Made by a program: the position numbers and the translations under genes | The notes under the pieces: model-generated | Told to the model about the DNA's origin: nothing | What the model saw: the letters and a program-made list of their open reading frames with translations, nothing else | Databases searched by the model: none | Shown: positions 7,664 through 16,855 of the stretch, one piece after another | How positions within the stretch are numbered: position 1 is the stretch's first letter | How the letters are laid out: the number at the start of each line of letters is the position of its first letter | Source: Aquamicrobium sp. LC103 | GTDB lineage: Bacteria > Pseudomonadota > Alphaproteobacteria > Rhizobiales > Rhizobiaceae | Assembly: GCF_001014615.2 (NCBI RefSeq) | Contig: NZ_LBCQ02000006.1 | Location: 1 to 64,000 of the forward strand | DNA length: 64,000 bases | Direction: 5' to 3'

Positions 7664-8680
7664 ATGAGAACGGGTCGGATACCGGGCCGCACCGCGATGG
7701 CGGCGCTGGTCGCGATTGCGTCGATCGTCGGCGCAAGCGCCTATGCACAGGAAAAGAACATCACCATCGTCGTGCCGAATCCCTCGGCGATCAACAATTT
7801 CCCGCTGCACGTCGCGATCGGCGAGGGCTATTTCAAGGAACAGGGGCTGAACGTCACCGTGGAGGCGGTGAACGGTTCGGCTTCGGTGCTGCAATCGATG
7901 GCGGCCGGCCAGGCGCAGATCGGCAATCCCGGCCCCGGCCCGCTTCTCGGCGCCCGCGCGCGCGGCGAGGACGTCGTCTTCATCTACAACCAGTTCCCGA
8001 AATCGATCTTCGGCCTCGTGGTCAAGGACGACGCGGAAGTGCAGTCGCCCGCCGACCTGAAGGGCACGACCGTCGGCGTCGGCACCGCCGACGGCGCCGA
8101 GGTCGGCTTCAGCCGCGCCATCCTTTCCGATGCGGGCCTCGAGGAGAAGACGGACTATGAATTCCTCGCCGTCGGCGACGGCGGAACGGCCGCGGCCGCC
8201 TTCCTCAACGACGAGGTCGTCGCCTACGCGGCGGCGGTGAGCGACGCGGCCATCATCGAATCGCGCGGCATCCCCCTGCGCGAGATCACGCCCGATGAGT
8301 TCCTTTCATTCTTCGGCAATGGCTGGGCCGTCACCCGCGCCTATCTGGACGAAAATCCGGACGTCGTGGAAGGTTTCGGCAAGGCGCTGGTGAAGGGAAC
8401 GAAGTTCGGCCTCGATCCCGCCAACAAGGACAAGGTGCTGGAGCACGCGGCCACCGGCAATCCGCAGGAGGGCGAGGACAAGGAGTTCGCCGCGGCCCTT
8501 CTGACGGCCATCCAGGACCGCATGACGCCGCTCGACGGGTCCAACGGCTTCGGCTACCAGCCGCCGGAACATTGGCAGATGTGGCACGAAAGCCTTATCG
8601 AGACCGGCGCGATCGACAAGCCGCTGGAGGATCTCGAAGCCGCCTACACCAACGACTTCGTGAAGGCCTGGAACGAATGA
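7664..8680 (+). CDS. NMT1/SsuA-type ABC transporter substrate-binding protein
   Basis: The protein has 338 residues and an N-terminal signal peptide with cleavage expected after AYA (about residue 27), so it is periplasmic. The mature part has the NMT1/THI5-like fold: HVAIGEGYFKEQGLNVTV and the MAAGQAQIGNPGPGP substrate segment are typical of binding proteins for thiamine precursors, nitrate, sulfonates and other small ligands. The ligand cannot be deduced. A GGGAGGAAG ribosome binding site supports the ATG at 7664 over an earlier one at 7625. Its stop overlaps the start of the ATPase gene (ATGA), so the importer is translationally coupled. Confidence 0.85.
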   Translation: MRTGRIPGRTAMAALVAIASIVGASAYAQEKNITIVVPNPSAINNFPLHVAIGEGYFKEQGLNVTVEAVNGSASVLQSMAAGQAQIGNPGPGPLLGARARGEDVVFIYNQFPKSIFGLVVKDDAEVQSPADLKGTTVGVGTADGAEVGFSRAILSDAGLEEKTDYEFLAVGDGGTAAAAFLNDEVVAYAAAVSDAAIIESRGIPLREITPDEFLSFFGNGWAVTRAYLDENPDVVEGFGKALVKGTKFGLDPANKDKVLEHAATGNPQEGEDKEFAAALLTAIQDRMTPLDGSNGFGYQPPEHWQMWHESLIETGAIDKPLEDLEAAYTNDFVKAWNE

Positions 8681-9492
8681 CCGCCGCGCGGCGGCTCGCC
8701 ACCGAAAGCGCCGGCCCGCAGACGGGCCGGCCCGTATACGAACTGCACGGCGTGGCGAAGAGCTATGCCCGCCGCTCGCTGCATGCGCTGCAGAAGATCG
8801 ACCTGAGCCTGACCGAGGGAAGTTTTTCCTCGGTCATCGGCCCCTCGGGCTGCGGCAAGACCACGCTCCTGAAGATCATGGCGGGCCTGATCCCGCCATC
8901 GGAAGGCGGCGTCTATCTGGAGGAGACGCCGGTCACCGGCACGCGCCAGGACATCGGCATGATGTTCCAGCAGGCAACGCTTTTTCCCTGGCGCACGACG
9001 CTGGAAAACATCGTTCTGCCGATCGAGATCCGCGACGGCAAGGCCGCCGCCCGGGCCAAGCACGACGAGGCGCGCGCCCTGCTCGAGCTGGTCGGCCTGA
9101 AGGGGTTCGAGAACCAGCGGCCGAGCGAGCTTTCGGGCGGCATGGCGCAACGCGCCGCGATCTGCCGTATGCTGATCACCAAGCCCGCCGTCCTGCTGCT
9201 CGACGAGCCGTTCAGCGCGCTCGACGAGCTTTCGCGCGACTTCATGAACATGGAGCTGCAGCGCATCTGCCTGGAACGCAAGGCGACGGCCTTCCTGATC
9301 ACCCATTCCATCCCCGAGGCCGTGATCCTTTCCGACACGGTCTATGTGATGTCGCCGAGGCCCGGAACCTTCGTGGAAACGGTGCATGTCGATCTGCCGC
9401 GTCCACGCACTCTGGACATGATGACCGACCCGAAATTCGGCGACTATGTCCGCCGCATTCGCGCGCGGCTCGACGAGGGAGCTTTCCTATGA
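8677..9492 (+). CDS. ABC transporter ATP-binding protein (nitrate/sulfonate/NMT1 class)
   Basis: The ATPase subunit has 271 residues. Walker A is GPSGCGKTT, the Q-loop lies in MMFQQATLFPW, the ABC signature is LSGGMAQRA, Walker B is VLLLDEPFSALDE, and the switch histidine is in LITHSIPEA. The composition places it with the SsuB/TauB/NrtD-type ATPases that work with NMT1-fold binding proteins. The ATG overlaps the preceding stop by four bases and its own stop overlaps the permease start in the same way. It is cytoplasmic, bound to the permease at 9489. Confidence 0.92.
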   Translation: MTAARRLATESAGPQTGRPVYELHGVAKSYARRSLHALQKIDLSLTEGSFSSVIGPSGCGKTTLLKIMAGLIPPSEGGVYLEETPVTGTRQDIGMMFQQATLFPWRTTLENIVLPIEIRDGKAAARAKHDEARALLELVGLKGFENQRPSELSGGMAQRAAICRMLITKPAVLLLDEPFSALDELSRDFMNMELQRICLERKATAFLITHSIPEAVILSDTVYVMSPRPGTFVETVHVDLPRPRTLDMMTDPKFGDYVRRIRARLDEGAFL

Positions 9493-10346
9493 CGACCGTA
9501 ACCGGCAGCGTCGCGCGGCGACCCGATACCGTATGGAGCGAGCATGTCTCCTTCATCGACCGGATACCGCGCTCGATCGGCATGGCCGGCATCCTCATCG
9601 CCTTCATCGCCTTGTGGCAACTGGTTCATGCGCTCGGCATCGTCTCGCCGATCATCCTGCCGGGGCCGCGGGAGACCGGCGCGGATATCGTCTTCGTCGC
9701 CAAGAACCTTTTGTCGGGCGGCTACATGCTCGATGCGATGTGGATCACCATCAAGGAGGTGATCTTCGGCTTCCTGATCGCCTTGACGATCGGCTTCCTG
9801 CTCGGCGTGCTCGTCGGCGAATTCGCTTTCGGCGAGCGCGCGGTGCTTCCCTATCTGGTCGCGATCGATACCATGCCGAAGGTCGCCTTCGCGCCGCTGT
9901 TCCTGGCCTGGCTCGGCTTCGGCATCTCGTCCAAGGTCGCGCTTGCCGCCTTCATCGCCACCTTCCCGATCGTCGTGGGCACGGCCGCCGGCCTGCATGC
10001 GGCCGACGAGAACGCGCGCATGCTCTTCAGGACGATGGGCGCCAGCCGCCTGCAGACCCTGTTCAAGATGAAGCTGCCGCTCGGCCTGCCGCAGATGTTC
10101 ACGGGGCTGAAGATCGCCGCCGTCGGCGTCATGGCCGGCGCCATCACCGGCGAATTCCTGGGCGGCGGCAAGGGCTTCGGCGAGCTGATCCGCGTCGCCG
10201 CCTCGCAACTCAACACGCCGCGCGTCTTCTCGCTGATCATCTTCCTCAGCCTGCTCGGCCTCGCGCTGTTCTGGTTCGTCGTGTGGCTGGAGCGCCGGCT
10301 GGTCTATTGGCATAAATCCAGCACGGGAGGCGCGGCCAGCGCATGA
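9489..10346 (+). CDS. ABC transporter permease (SsuC/TauC-type)
   Basis: This 285-residue inner-membrane permease has about six hydrophobic helices, the first near residues 33-55 (GILIAFIALWQLVHALG). The binding-protein-dependent transport signature, the EAA loop contacting the ATPase, is at TMGASRLQTLFKMKLPLGLPQ. It forms one importer with the two preceding genes through ATGA overlaps. The last residues are followed after 34 bases by the GntR regulator, so that gene may belong to the same transcript. Confidence 0.92.
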   Translation: MTTVTGSVARRPDTVWSEHVSFIDRIPRSIGMAGILIAFIALWQLVHALGIVSPIILPGPRETGADIVFVAKNLLSGGYMLDAMWITIKEVIFGFLIALTIGFLLGVLVGEFAFGERAVLPYLVAIDTMPKVAFAPLFLAWLGFGISSKVALAAFIATFPIVVGTAAGLHAADENARMLFRTMGASRLQTLFKMKLPLGLPQMFTGLKIAAVGVMAGAITGEFLGGGKGFGELIRVAASQLNTPRVFSLIIFLSLLGLALFWFVVWLERRLVYWHKSSTGGAASA

Positions 10347-10380
10347 GGAACGGTGCGAAACACCACGCCTGGAGCGGCGC

Positions 10381-11097
10381 ATGGCGCTGATCGGACAGCC
10401 GGACGTGAAGCAGGCGGGCGAAGTCCGCCCGGAGAAGGTGACGGCTGCGACGCAGGTCTATGGCGCGCTGCGACAGGACATCCTCAAGGGCATCCTGAAG
10501 CCGGGCCAGAAGCTGCAGATCGACCAGGTCGCCGCGCGCTACGGCGCCGGCGCCAATCCCGTCCGCGAAGCGCTCAACCGCCTTTCCTCCGAGCATCTCG
10601 TCGACCGCCACGACCAGCGCGGCTTCTTCGTGCCGCAGCTTTCGCTGGAGAGCCTGAGGGAACTGGTGAAGACACGGTGCTGGCTGGAATCGAAAGCGCT
10701 GGAGGAATCGATCGCCAACCGCACGCAGGCCTGGGAGGACAATATCGTCCTCGCCTTCCATCGGCTGTCACGCACCAGGATACGCCTGCCCGAGGAAGGC
10801 GGCGACAACAGCGAATGGGAGGTGAGGCACCGCGCCTTCCACAACGCGCTGATCGCGGCATGCGGATCGAGCTGGCTGATCGGCTTCTGCAACGAGATGA
10901 TGGATCACGCCGAACGCTATCGCTACGTCTCGATGACGACCACCTATCCGCGTCGCGATTCGGACGAGGAGCACCGGCTGATCATGGAGGCGGCCCTCGA
11001 CGGCGACGTGGAACTCGCCAAGCAGCGGCTGACGGATCAGTACAAGCTCACGCTGCGCCATCTGGAGGAGGAGCAGATCGACGGCGGAAGCGAATAG
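10381..11097 (+). CDS. GntR-family transcriptional regulator (FCD/FadR subfamily)
   Basis: The protein has 238 residues. An N-terminal winged helix lies at residues 20-90 (VYGALRQDILKGILKPGQKL, then NPVREALNRLSSEHLVDR). A C-terminal all-helical FCD effector domain carries typical metal/ligand-site histidines in RHRAFHNALI and the DEEHRLIMEAAL block. The ribosome binding site is GGAG. It lies 34 bases behind the permease gene and is the likely ligand-responsive regulator of the importer, and probably of the FAH and SHMT-like genes. The palindromes at 7429-7477 are candidate operators. Confidence 0.85.
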   Translation: MALIGQPDVKQAGEVRPEKVTAATQVYGALRQDILKGILKPGQKLQIDQVAARYGAGANPVREALNRLSSEHLVDRHDQRGFFVPQLSLESLRELVKTRCWLESKALEESIANRTQAWEDNIVLAFHRLSRTRIRLPEEGGDNSEWEVRHRAFHNALIAACGSSWLIGFCNEMMDHAERYRYVSMTTTYPRRDSDEEHRLIMEAALDGDVELAKQRLTDQYKLTLRHLEEEQIDGGSE

Positions 11098-11144
11098 ATG
11101 CCGCCATATGGGATCACGTCGAAAGTTGCGATCGCCGAAAATGC

Positions 11145-11504
11145 CTAGAACAGCTTGCCCCCGTTCGGCACCTTCTTGTCGATCGCGGCCAGAACCACCT
11201 CGCCTTCCTCGTCGGGAAAGCCGAGGGTCAGCACTTCGGACATGAACTTGCCGATCTGGCGCGGCGGAAAGTTGACGACCGCCATCACCTGCTGGCCGAC
11301 CAGAGCCTCGGGCGTGTAGTGCTTGGTGATCTGGGCGGACGACTTCCTGACGCCGATCTCCGGCCCGAAATCGATCTGCAGCTTGATCGAGGGCTTGCGT
11401 GCCTCCGGATAGGGCTCGGCCATGACGATGGTGCCGGCCCTGATGTCCACCTTGTCGAAATCGGGAAAAGCGATCTGCGGACGCAACTCGTTGTCTGAAC
11501 TCAT
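11145..11504 (-). CDS. csaA: CsaA-type tRNA-binding domain protein
   Basis: The protein has 119 residues from the chosen ATG and is a stand-alone OB-fold tRNA-binding domain of the CsaA group. Typical features are [12 protein letters not shown] at the start of the fold, [11 protein letters not shown], the [13 protein letters not shown] segment and a C-terminal [11 protein letters not shown]. CsaA proteins are small dimers with chaperone-like activity linked to secretion in other bacteria; the physiological role is uncertain. A longer frame from 11558 overlaps ybjN and is rejected. Seven bases separate it from ybjN upstream, suggesting one transcript. Confidence 0.88.
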   Translation of the reverse strand: MSSDNELRPQIAFPDFDKVDIRAGTIVMAEPYPEARKPSIKLQIDFGPEIGVRKSSAQITKHYTPEALVGQQVMAVVNFPPRQIGKFMSEVLTLGFPDEEGEVVLAAIDKKVPNGGKLF

Positions 11505-11511
11505 GACTTGC

Positions 11512-12018
11512 TCAACAGGAACCTTGTGTTTCGAAAAGAACGTTGGAAAGCGCCTCACGCGCCGTCGAGCCGGACCAGATCACGAACTGGAAGGCCTGGA
11601 AATAACATTCGCAGGCTTCGAGCGCGCTGGAAAGCAGCACCTCGACCTGCTGGCTGGTCGGCTCCGCACCCCCGGCAAGCAGGAGCGACTGGCGGAACAT
11701 GATCGCGCCTTCCTGCTCCCACAGGTCGAAATGGCCGAAAAGCATCTGCTCGTTGATCAGCGAAAGCAGCCGCAGGACCTCGAGCACCCGGTTCTCGGGA
11801 ACCTTGATGTCGAAGGCGCAGGCCAGGTGCAGCGCCTCGAAATCCTCCATCCAGGAAAAGGAGACGTGATAGTCGCTCCATGTCCCGGCGACGGAAATGG
11901 CGATCTCGTCATCTCCCGTGCGCTCGAACGACCAGTCGTTCATGTTCGCCACGTGCTCGATCACGTCGACCGGGTGAAGATCGCGCGCGACGTCTAGTTC
12001 AAGGAGGCTCATCGACAT
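11512..12018 (-). CDS. YbjN domain-containing protein
   Basis: This 168-residue protein has the YbjN fold, related to type III secretion chaperone-like domains: [42 protein letters not shown] and the helical C-terminal half ending at FETQGSC. YbjN-domain proteins are usually cytosolic and connected with stress responses, without a known biochemical activity. The start could be 12018 or the methionine two codons later; an AAGGAGG-like stretch on the wrong strand gives no help. It is probably cotranscribed with csaA. Confidence 0.85.
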   Translation of the reverse strand: MSMSLLELDVARDLHPVDVIEHVANMNDWSFERTGDDEIAISVAGTWSDYHVSFSWMEDFEALHLACAFDIKVPENRVLEVLRLLSLINEQMLFGHFDLWEQEGAIMFRQSLLLAGGAEPTSQQVEVLLSSALEACECYFQAFQFVIWSGSTAREALSNVLFETQGSC

Positions 12019-12341
12019 TTCTCTTCCCCGTCATCCAATAGGGCGCCGTGCGCGCAAGACCCCAAAGCACACGCGACGCAAAAACAGCTACCGACGAAGG
12101 CAGGCTGGCGAGCAAGACATACGAGAGCTCTACCGGACCCCACGCCCGGCGCATGCGGCCCGCGAAGCGCGTTCCGAATCATGCAACAAATTCAGTCTAT
12201 TGATGCAGAGTCGCGTGAACAGCCCTTTTTTGGGCAAGCGACCCTCGCGGGTGTGGATAGACGCCCGCGGAGCCTTTCAGGCGCGCAGCCTAAGCGACTC
12301 TCGGCAAAGCGTTTTTCGCGATCGGAGGATGTGGAAAAATC
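12019..12341. other. Non-coding interval with hairpins between ubiK and ybjN
   Basis: This 323-base stretch holds no credible ORF. GCCCTTTTTTGGGC (12222-12235) and a longer stem (GCGGGTGT at 12247-12254 with ACGCCCGC at 12271-12278, one G-U pair) are adjacent, and a weaker GCG hairpin runs into TTTTT at about 12311-12315. AAAAATCC/GGATTTTT near 12335-12352 overlaps the ubiK stop and may be its terminator. The interval must carry the ybjN promoter and could encode a small RNA, but I see no match to a known RNA family. Confidence 0.35.
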
Positions 12342-12650
12342 CTAGGGATTTTTTTTCGCGCGCGGCTTGGCGGCGGGCTTTTCGCGGCTCGACGAAGCCG
12401 CGGCGCCCAATTCCGCTTCGAGCGCTGCGAGCCGAGCCGCCAGCTTCTCGTTCTCGGCGCGTGCCTTCAGCGCCATCTCGCGCACGGCCTCGAACTCTTC
12501 GCGCTGGACGATTTCCATCGAATTGAGGATGCGTTCGGCCTGCCCGCGAAAGGCGGTCTCGACTTCGCGGCGCACGCCCTGCGCCGCGCCGGCGGCATCC
12601 GTCATCAGCTTGGCGAATTCGTCGAGAATGCGGTTCGGACCGGTGGACAT
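12342..12650 (-). CDS. ubiK: UbiK-family accessory factor (BMFP/YqiC)
   Basis: This short 102-residue protein has the YqiC/BMFP layout: an N-terminal amphipathic helix (ILDEFAKLMTDAAGAAQG), a middle region with EFEAVREMALKARAENEKLAARLAALEAEL that forms a trimeric coiled coil, and a Lys/Ala-rich tail. UbiK helps assemble the ubiquinone-biosynthesis complex in other proteobacteria. AAGAGG precedes the ATG. It diverges from lgt across 147 bases, an arrangement common in rhizobia. The symbol is by family. Confidence 0.8.
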   Translation of the reverse strand: MSTGPNRILDEFAKLMTDAAGAAQGVRREVETAFRGQAERILNSMEIVQREEFEAVREMALKARAENEKLAARLAALEAELGAAASSSREKPAAKPRAKKNP

Positions 12651-12797
12651 GGCGAGAGACCTCTTCGGTTTCCTTGGGAAGTAGTTGCCTGCCGGCGGAA
12701 ATGCAAGGTCATATTCTCGCCTCATGGCTCGCCTTGACCTCGACCTTCCTTCACGCGCATATGCTGTGCAACTTCAACCGGCCTGCGGAACAGTCAA

Positions 12798-13646
12798 TTG
12801 ACCGAATATCTTGCATTGCCGCTGGCGGCCCTGCCGTTTCCGAACATCGACCCCGTCATCTTCCAGATCGGCCCGCTAGCCATTCACTGGTACGGGCTCG
12901 GCTATGTCGTCGGCATCCTGTTCGCCTGGTGGTATGCGAAACGTCTGCTCGCCAACGACCGCCTGTGGGCGGACGGCAAGGCGCCCTTCAAGCCGGAGGA
13001 CATCGACGATTTCCTGATCTGGGCCGCGCTCGGCGTCGTGCTCGGCGGGCGCATCGGCTACATCCTGTTCTACGATTTCCAGCGCTATCTCGCCAATCCG
13101 CTCGACATGCTGGCGGTATGGGAGGGCGGCATGTCGTTCCATGGCGGGCTGACGGGCGTCACGCTGGCGATGATCCTCTTCGCCCTCAAGCGCGGCTTCA
13201 GCCCCTGGAGCCTGTTCGATACGATCGCCGCCGGCGTTCCGGTCGGGCTGGGCGTGGTGCGCGTCACCAATTTCATCAATTCGGAGTTGTGGGGCCGCCC
13301 GACCGACGTGCCCTGGGCCTTCGTCTTTCCAACCGGAGGTCCGGAGCCGAGGCATCCGAGCCAGCTCTATGAAGCCGCGCTGGAGGGGCTGGTGCTCTTC
13401 ATCGTCCTGCGGTTCCTCACCCATTCGGCGCTGAAGCTCAAGAAGCCCGGCTTCGTCGCCGGCGCCTTCATCACCGGCTACGGCCTGTCGCGCATCGTCG
13501 CCGAATTCTTCCGCGAACCGGACGCGCAGCTCGGCTATCTCGCCGGCAACTGGCTCACCATGGGCATGGTGCTGTCGACGCCGATGGTGCTGATCGGCCT
13601 CTGGGCGATGATGAGGGCCGAGCGCGCCGCCGCCCGCCTCAAATGA
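12798..13646 (+). CDS. lgt: Prolipoprotein diacylglyceryl transferase
   Basis: This 282-residue inner-membrane enzyme transfers diacylglycerol from phosphatidylglycerol to the lipobox cysteine of prolipoproteins. The Lgt signature is present ([16 protein letters not shown]), with the essential HGG in MSFHGGLTG and RHPSQLYEA near the C-terminal half. About seven membrane helices are visible. Translation begins at TTG, which opens MTEYLALP; no better in-frame start exists. It ends in an ATGA overlap with midA. Its substrates include the lipoprotein at 16856. Confidence 0.95.
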   Translation: MTEYLALPLAALPFPNIDPVIFQIGPLAIHWYGLGYVVGILFAWWYAKRLLANDRLWADGKAPFKPEDIDDFLIWAALGVVLGGRIGYILFYDFQRYLANPLDMLAVWEGGMSFHGGLTGVTLAMILFALKRGFSPWSLFDTIAAGVPVGLGVVRVTNFINSELWGRPTDVPWAFVFPTGGPEPRHPSQLYEAALEGLVLFIVLRFLTHSALKLKKPGFVAGAFITGYGLSRIVAEFFREPDAQLGYLAGNWLTMGMVLSTPMVLIGLWAMMRAERAAARLK

Positions 13647-14731
13647 CGACGCTGAAGGAGCGACTCAGACGGCTGATCGCCGCCGCGGGTCCGATCACCG
13701 TCTCGGACTACATGGCAACCTGCCTGTTCGACCCGCAAGCCGGTTACTATACGACGCGCGAGCCGTTCGGCGCAGCCGGCGACTTCACCACGGCGCCCGA
13801 GGTGAGCCAGATGTTCGGCGAGCTCGTTGCGGTGCGCCTCTATACGGCCTGGCGGGCCGCCGGAAGCCCGCTGCCCGCCACTTTCGCCGAGATCGGTCCC
13901 GGCCGGGGGACGCTGATGCGCGACATGCTGCGCACCCTCGGCAAGCTCGACCCGGACTTCATCGCCAGCGCCGATGTCGCGCTGATCGAGGCCAGCCCGC
14001 GACTGGCCGCGATCCAGAAGGAAACGCTCGCTGACGGACCGGGCGCCCCGCGATGGTTTCGTGAAACCGGGGAACTTGCCGAACGGCCGCTCATCATCGT
14101 CGGCAACGAGCTTTTCGACGCGCTGCCGATGCGCCAGGCGGTGAAGACCGCGCATGGCTGGCGCGAGCGCGTCGTCAGGCTCGACGACGAGGGCGAGCTC
14201 GAATTCGCCGCCGGCGCGGCCGAGCTCGATCCGGCCGTGCTGCCGTCCGCCGCCGCGGATGCGCCGACCGGGGCGATATTCGAATACGCCCCGGCGCGCA
14301 CGGCGCTGATGGAGGAAATCGCCGCGACGATCGCCGCGCGGGGCGGTTTCGGCCTCTTCATCGACTATGGCTATACGGAGCCCGCGATCGGCGACACGCT
14401 GCAGGCGGTGCGCCGCCACGCCTTCGACGACGTGCTCGCCCATCCGGGCGAAGCGGATCTGACGAGCCATGTCGATTTCTCCGCCCTCGCCCAAGCCGCA
14501 CGCGATCACGGCCTGCGGGCGAGCATCGCCACGCAGGGCGATTTCCTCCTTCGGATGGGTCTGCTGGAGCGGGCCGGAGCCTTGGGGGCAAGCACCGACG
14601 AAGCCGCCCGTGAACGGTTGCGCGGCGAGGTCGAGCGGCTCGCCGGCCCCTCCGAAATGGGCAAACTGTTCAAGGTGATGGAGGTCGCGCGGGTCGCCAG
14701 CGGGCCTTCCGCGTCCACCGGGGCGGATTGA
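13643..14731 (+). CDS. MidA/NDUFAF7-family SAM-dependent methyltransferase
   Basis: The protein has 362 residues and matches the bacterial relatives of mitochondrial NDUFAF7, which methylates an arginine of a complex I subunit. [16 protein letters not shown] is the family hallmark; [14 protein letters not shown] is the SAM-binding loop, and [11 protein letters not shown] and FIDYGY follow in order. The ATG overlaps the lgt stop by four bases, so the genes are coupled. A complex I role in this bacterium is inferred from the family. Confidence 0.9.
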   Translation: MTTLKERLRRLIAAAGPITVSDYMATCLFDPQAGYYTTREPFGAAGDFTTAPEVSQMFGELVAVRLYTAWRAAGSPLPATFAEIGPGRGTLMRDMLRTLGKLDPDFIASADVALIEASPRLAAIQKETLADGPGAPRWFRETGELAERPLIIVGNELFDALPMRQAVKTAHGWRERVVRLDDEGELEFAAGAAELDPAVLPSAAADAPTGAIFEYAPARTALMEEIAATIAARGGFGLFIDYGYTEPAIGDTLQAVRRHAFDDVLAHPGEADLTSHVDFSALAQAARDHGLRASIATQGDFLLRMGLLERAGALGASTDEAARERLRGEVERLAGPSEMGKLFKVMEVARVASGPSASTGAD

Positions 14732-14828
14732 CTTGACGATGCCGCTGCCTCACGATCCGGCGACGGATCGGCCAAGGCGCGTCGACGCGCCTGTTCATTT
14801 TCTCGGCCGAAAGGGATAAAGGCTGCGC

Positions 14829-15623
14829 ATGCTCGAGACTGTTCGACCGGACCCTATCCGGTCCCCAGTGCTGGAAAGATTTGCCTCCGACGGCATCAGG
14901 CACGGCTTCTTCACCAGGGTCGGCGGCGTTTCGACGGGGATCTATTCGGGGCTCAATGTTGGCGTCGGCTCGCAGGACGCGCCCGCCAACGTCGCCGAAA
15001 ACCGCCGCCGCGTCTCCGAATGGATGGGTGTCGCGCTTGACCGGCTCGTCACCCTGTACCAGGTGCATTCGCCCGATGCACTCGTGGTGCGCGAGCCCTT
15101 TTCCGGAGAAAGGCCGAAGGCCGACGCGCTCGTGACTGATCGCCCGGGACTTGCGCTCGGCGTGCTGGCGGCCGACTGTGGGCCGGTGCTCTTCGCCGAC
15201 GCCGAAGCGCGCGTGATCGGCGCTGCGCACGCCGGGTGGAAGGGCGCGTTCACCGGCGTCCTCGAGGCGACGGTCGAGGCGATGGAAGGCATCGGCGCCA
15301 GGCGCGATCGGATCGAGGCCGTGCTCGGCCCCTCGATCAGCGCTGGAAATTACGAGGTCGGTCCGGAATTCGTCGAACGTTTCACCGCGTCGGACGTTTC
15401 CAACGGGCGCTATTTCGCGCCCTCGGTCAAGCCGGGGCATGCGATGTTCGACTTGAACGGCTATACGGTGGACCGACTTCGGGCCGCCGGCGTTTCGGCG
15501 AGCCAGCTCGGCCGCTGCACCTATGCCGATGACGAGCTTTTCTTTTCCTATCGGCGCACCACGCATCGGAACGAACCCGACTACGGGCGCCAGATATCCG
15601 CTATCGTACTGGAGGAGCGTTGA
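14829..15623 (+). CDS. pgeF: Peptidoglycan editing factor PgeF (laccase-domain, YfiH)
   Basis: The enzyme has 264 residues and the multicopper-oxidase-like DUF152 fold. The catalytic Cys and His are visible in LAADCGPVLF and AHAGWKGA, with an upstream His in TLYQVHSPDA. Enterobacterial PgeF removes wrongly inserted serine from muropeptide precursors; homologs also act as purine nucleosidases. The ATG follows 97 intergenic bases after midA. Its stop overlaps the next ATG by one base (TGATG), so the M24-family gene behind it is coupled. Confidence 0.92.
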   Translation: MLETVRPDPIRSPVLERFASDGIRHGFFTRVGGVSTGIYSGLNVGVGSQDAPANVAENRRRVSEWMGVALDRLVTLYQVHSPDALVVREPFSGERPKADALVTDRPGLALGVLAADCGPVLFADAEARVIGAAHAGWKGAFTGVLEATVEAMEGIGARRDRIEAVLGPSISAGNYEVGPEFVERFTASDVSNGRYFAPSVKPGHAMFDLNGYTVDRLRAAGVSASQLGRCTYADDELFFSYRRTTHRNEPDYGRQISAIVLEER

Positions 15624-16774
15624 TGGCTCTGCATTTCGAGAAAACCGAATTCGACGCGCGCCGCGACAGGCTGATGATCGAGATGGCCGAGCGCAAGCTC
15701 GACGCCATGCTGCTTTTCGCGCAGGAAAGCATGTATTGGCTGACCGGCTACGACACGTTCGGCTTCTGTTTCTTCCAATGCCTGGTGGTGAAGTCGGACG
15801 GCTCGATGGTGCTGATGACGCGCTCGGCCGACCTGCGCCAGGCGCGCCACACCTCGACGATCGAGAACATCGTCGTGTGGACCGACCGCGAGGGCGTGAA
15901 CCCCGCCGCCGAACTGCGCAACCTGCTCAACGATCTCGATCTTCTGGGCTGCCGCATCGGCGTGGAGTACGACACCCACGGGCTGACCGCCTATAACGGC
16001 CGTCTGCTCGACGAGGAGTTGAAGACCTTCGGCACGATCGAGGATGCATCGCGCGTCGTCAGCCGCCTGCGCCTGCTGAAGAGCGCCGCAGAGATCAGGA
16101 AGGCGGAGCGGGCGGCGGCGCTGGCCGACGACGCGCTCGACGCAGCGCTTCCCCTCATCAAGCAGGGCGGCGACGAGGGCGCGATACTCGCGGCCATGCA
16201 GGGCGCGATCTTCGCCGGCGGCGGCGACTATCCCGCCAACGAATTCATCATCGGCTCGGGCGCCGACGCGCTGCTCTGCCGCTACAAGGCGGGCCGCCGC
16301 AAGCTCAACAAGAACGACCAGCTCACCCTGGAATGGGCGGGCGTCTACCACCATTATCATGCCGCGATGATGCGCACGGTCCTCACCGGCAAGGTCTCCA
16401 AGCGCCACCAGGAGCTGTTCGATGCGGCACGCGACGCGCTTCTGGCGGTCGAAAAGGCCATGGTTCCCGGCAAGACCTTCGGCGACGTCTTCGACGCCCA
16501 TGCGCGCGTGATGGAGGCCCACGGGCTGACCCGTCACCGGCTCAATGCCTGCGGCTACTCGCTCGGCGCGCGCTTCACGCCGTCGTGGATGGACGCGCCG
16601 ATGTTCTATGCGGGCAATCCCGAGCCGATCGCGCCCGACATGACGCTCTTCGCGCACATGATCATCATGGATTCCGAAACCGAGACGGCGATGACGCTCG
16701 GCCGCACATATCTGACCACCGACGCGGCTCCGAGGCCGCTGTCGCGTTATGACCTCGACTTGATCGCGCAATAG
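15623..16774 (+). CDS. M24-family creatinase/prolidase-like protein lacking metal ligands
   Basis: This 383-residue protein has an N-terminal creatinase domain (residues 1-135) and a C-terminal pita-bread domain. In metal-dependent M24 peptidases five ligands (Asp, Asp, His, Glu, Glu) are invariant. Here the first pair lies in LTLEWAGVYHHYHAAMMRT, where neither aspartate remains, and the GHGIG histidine motif reads GYSLG. It therefore resembles metal-free members such as creatinase and ectoine hydrolase rather than an Xaa-Pro peptidase. GGAGG precedes the ATG, which overlaps the pgeF stop by one base. The substrate is unknown. Confidence 0.8.
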   Translation: MALHFEKTEFDARRDRLMIEMAERKLDAMLLFAQESMYWLTGYDTFGFCFFQCLVVKSDGSMVLMTRSADLRQARHTSTIENIVVWTDREGVNPAAELRNLLNDLDLLGCRIGVEYDTHGLTAYNGRLLDEELKTFGTIEDASRVVSRLRLLKSAAEIRKAERAAALADDALDAALPLIKQGGDEGAILAAMQGAIFAGGGDYPANEFIIGSGADALLCRYKAGRRKLNKNDQLTLEWAGVYHHYHAAMMRTVLTGKVSKRHQELFDAARDALLAVEKAMVPGKTFGDVFDAHARVMEAHGLTRHRLNACGYSLGARFTPSWMDAPMFYAGNPEPIAPDMTLFAHMIIMDSETETAMTLGRTYLTTDAAPRPLSRYDLDLIAQ

Positions 16775-16855
16775 CTACATTATGCGCATGGCAACAACCA
16801 TCCCGAGCGCTCGGTATCGCGCGCCGGGATACGACGGTGCAGAAGGAGCATGGAG

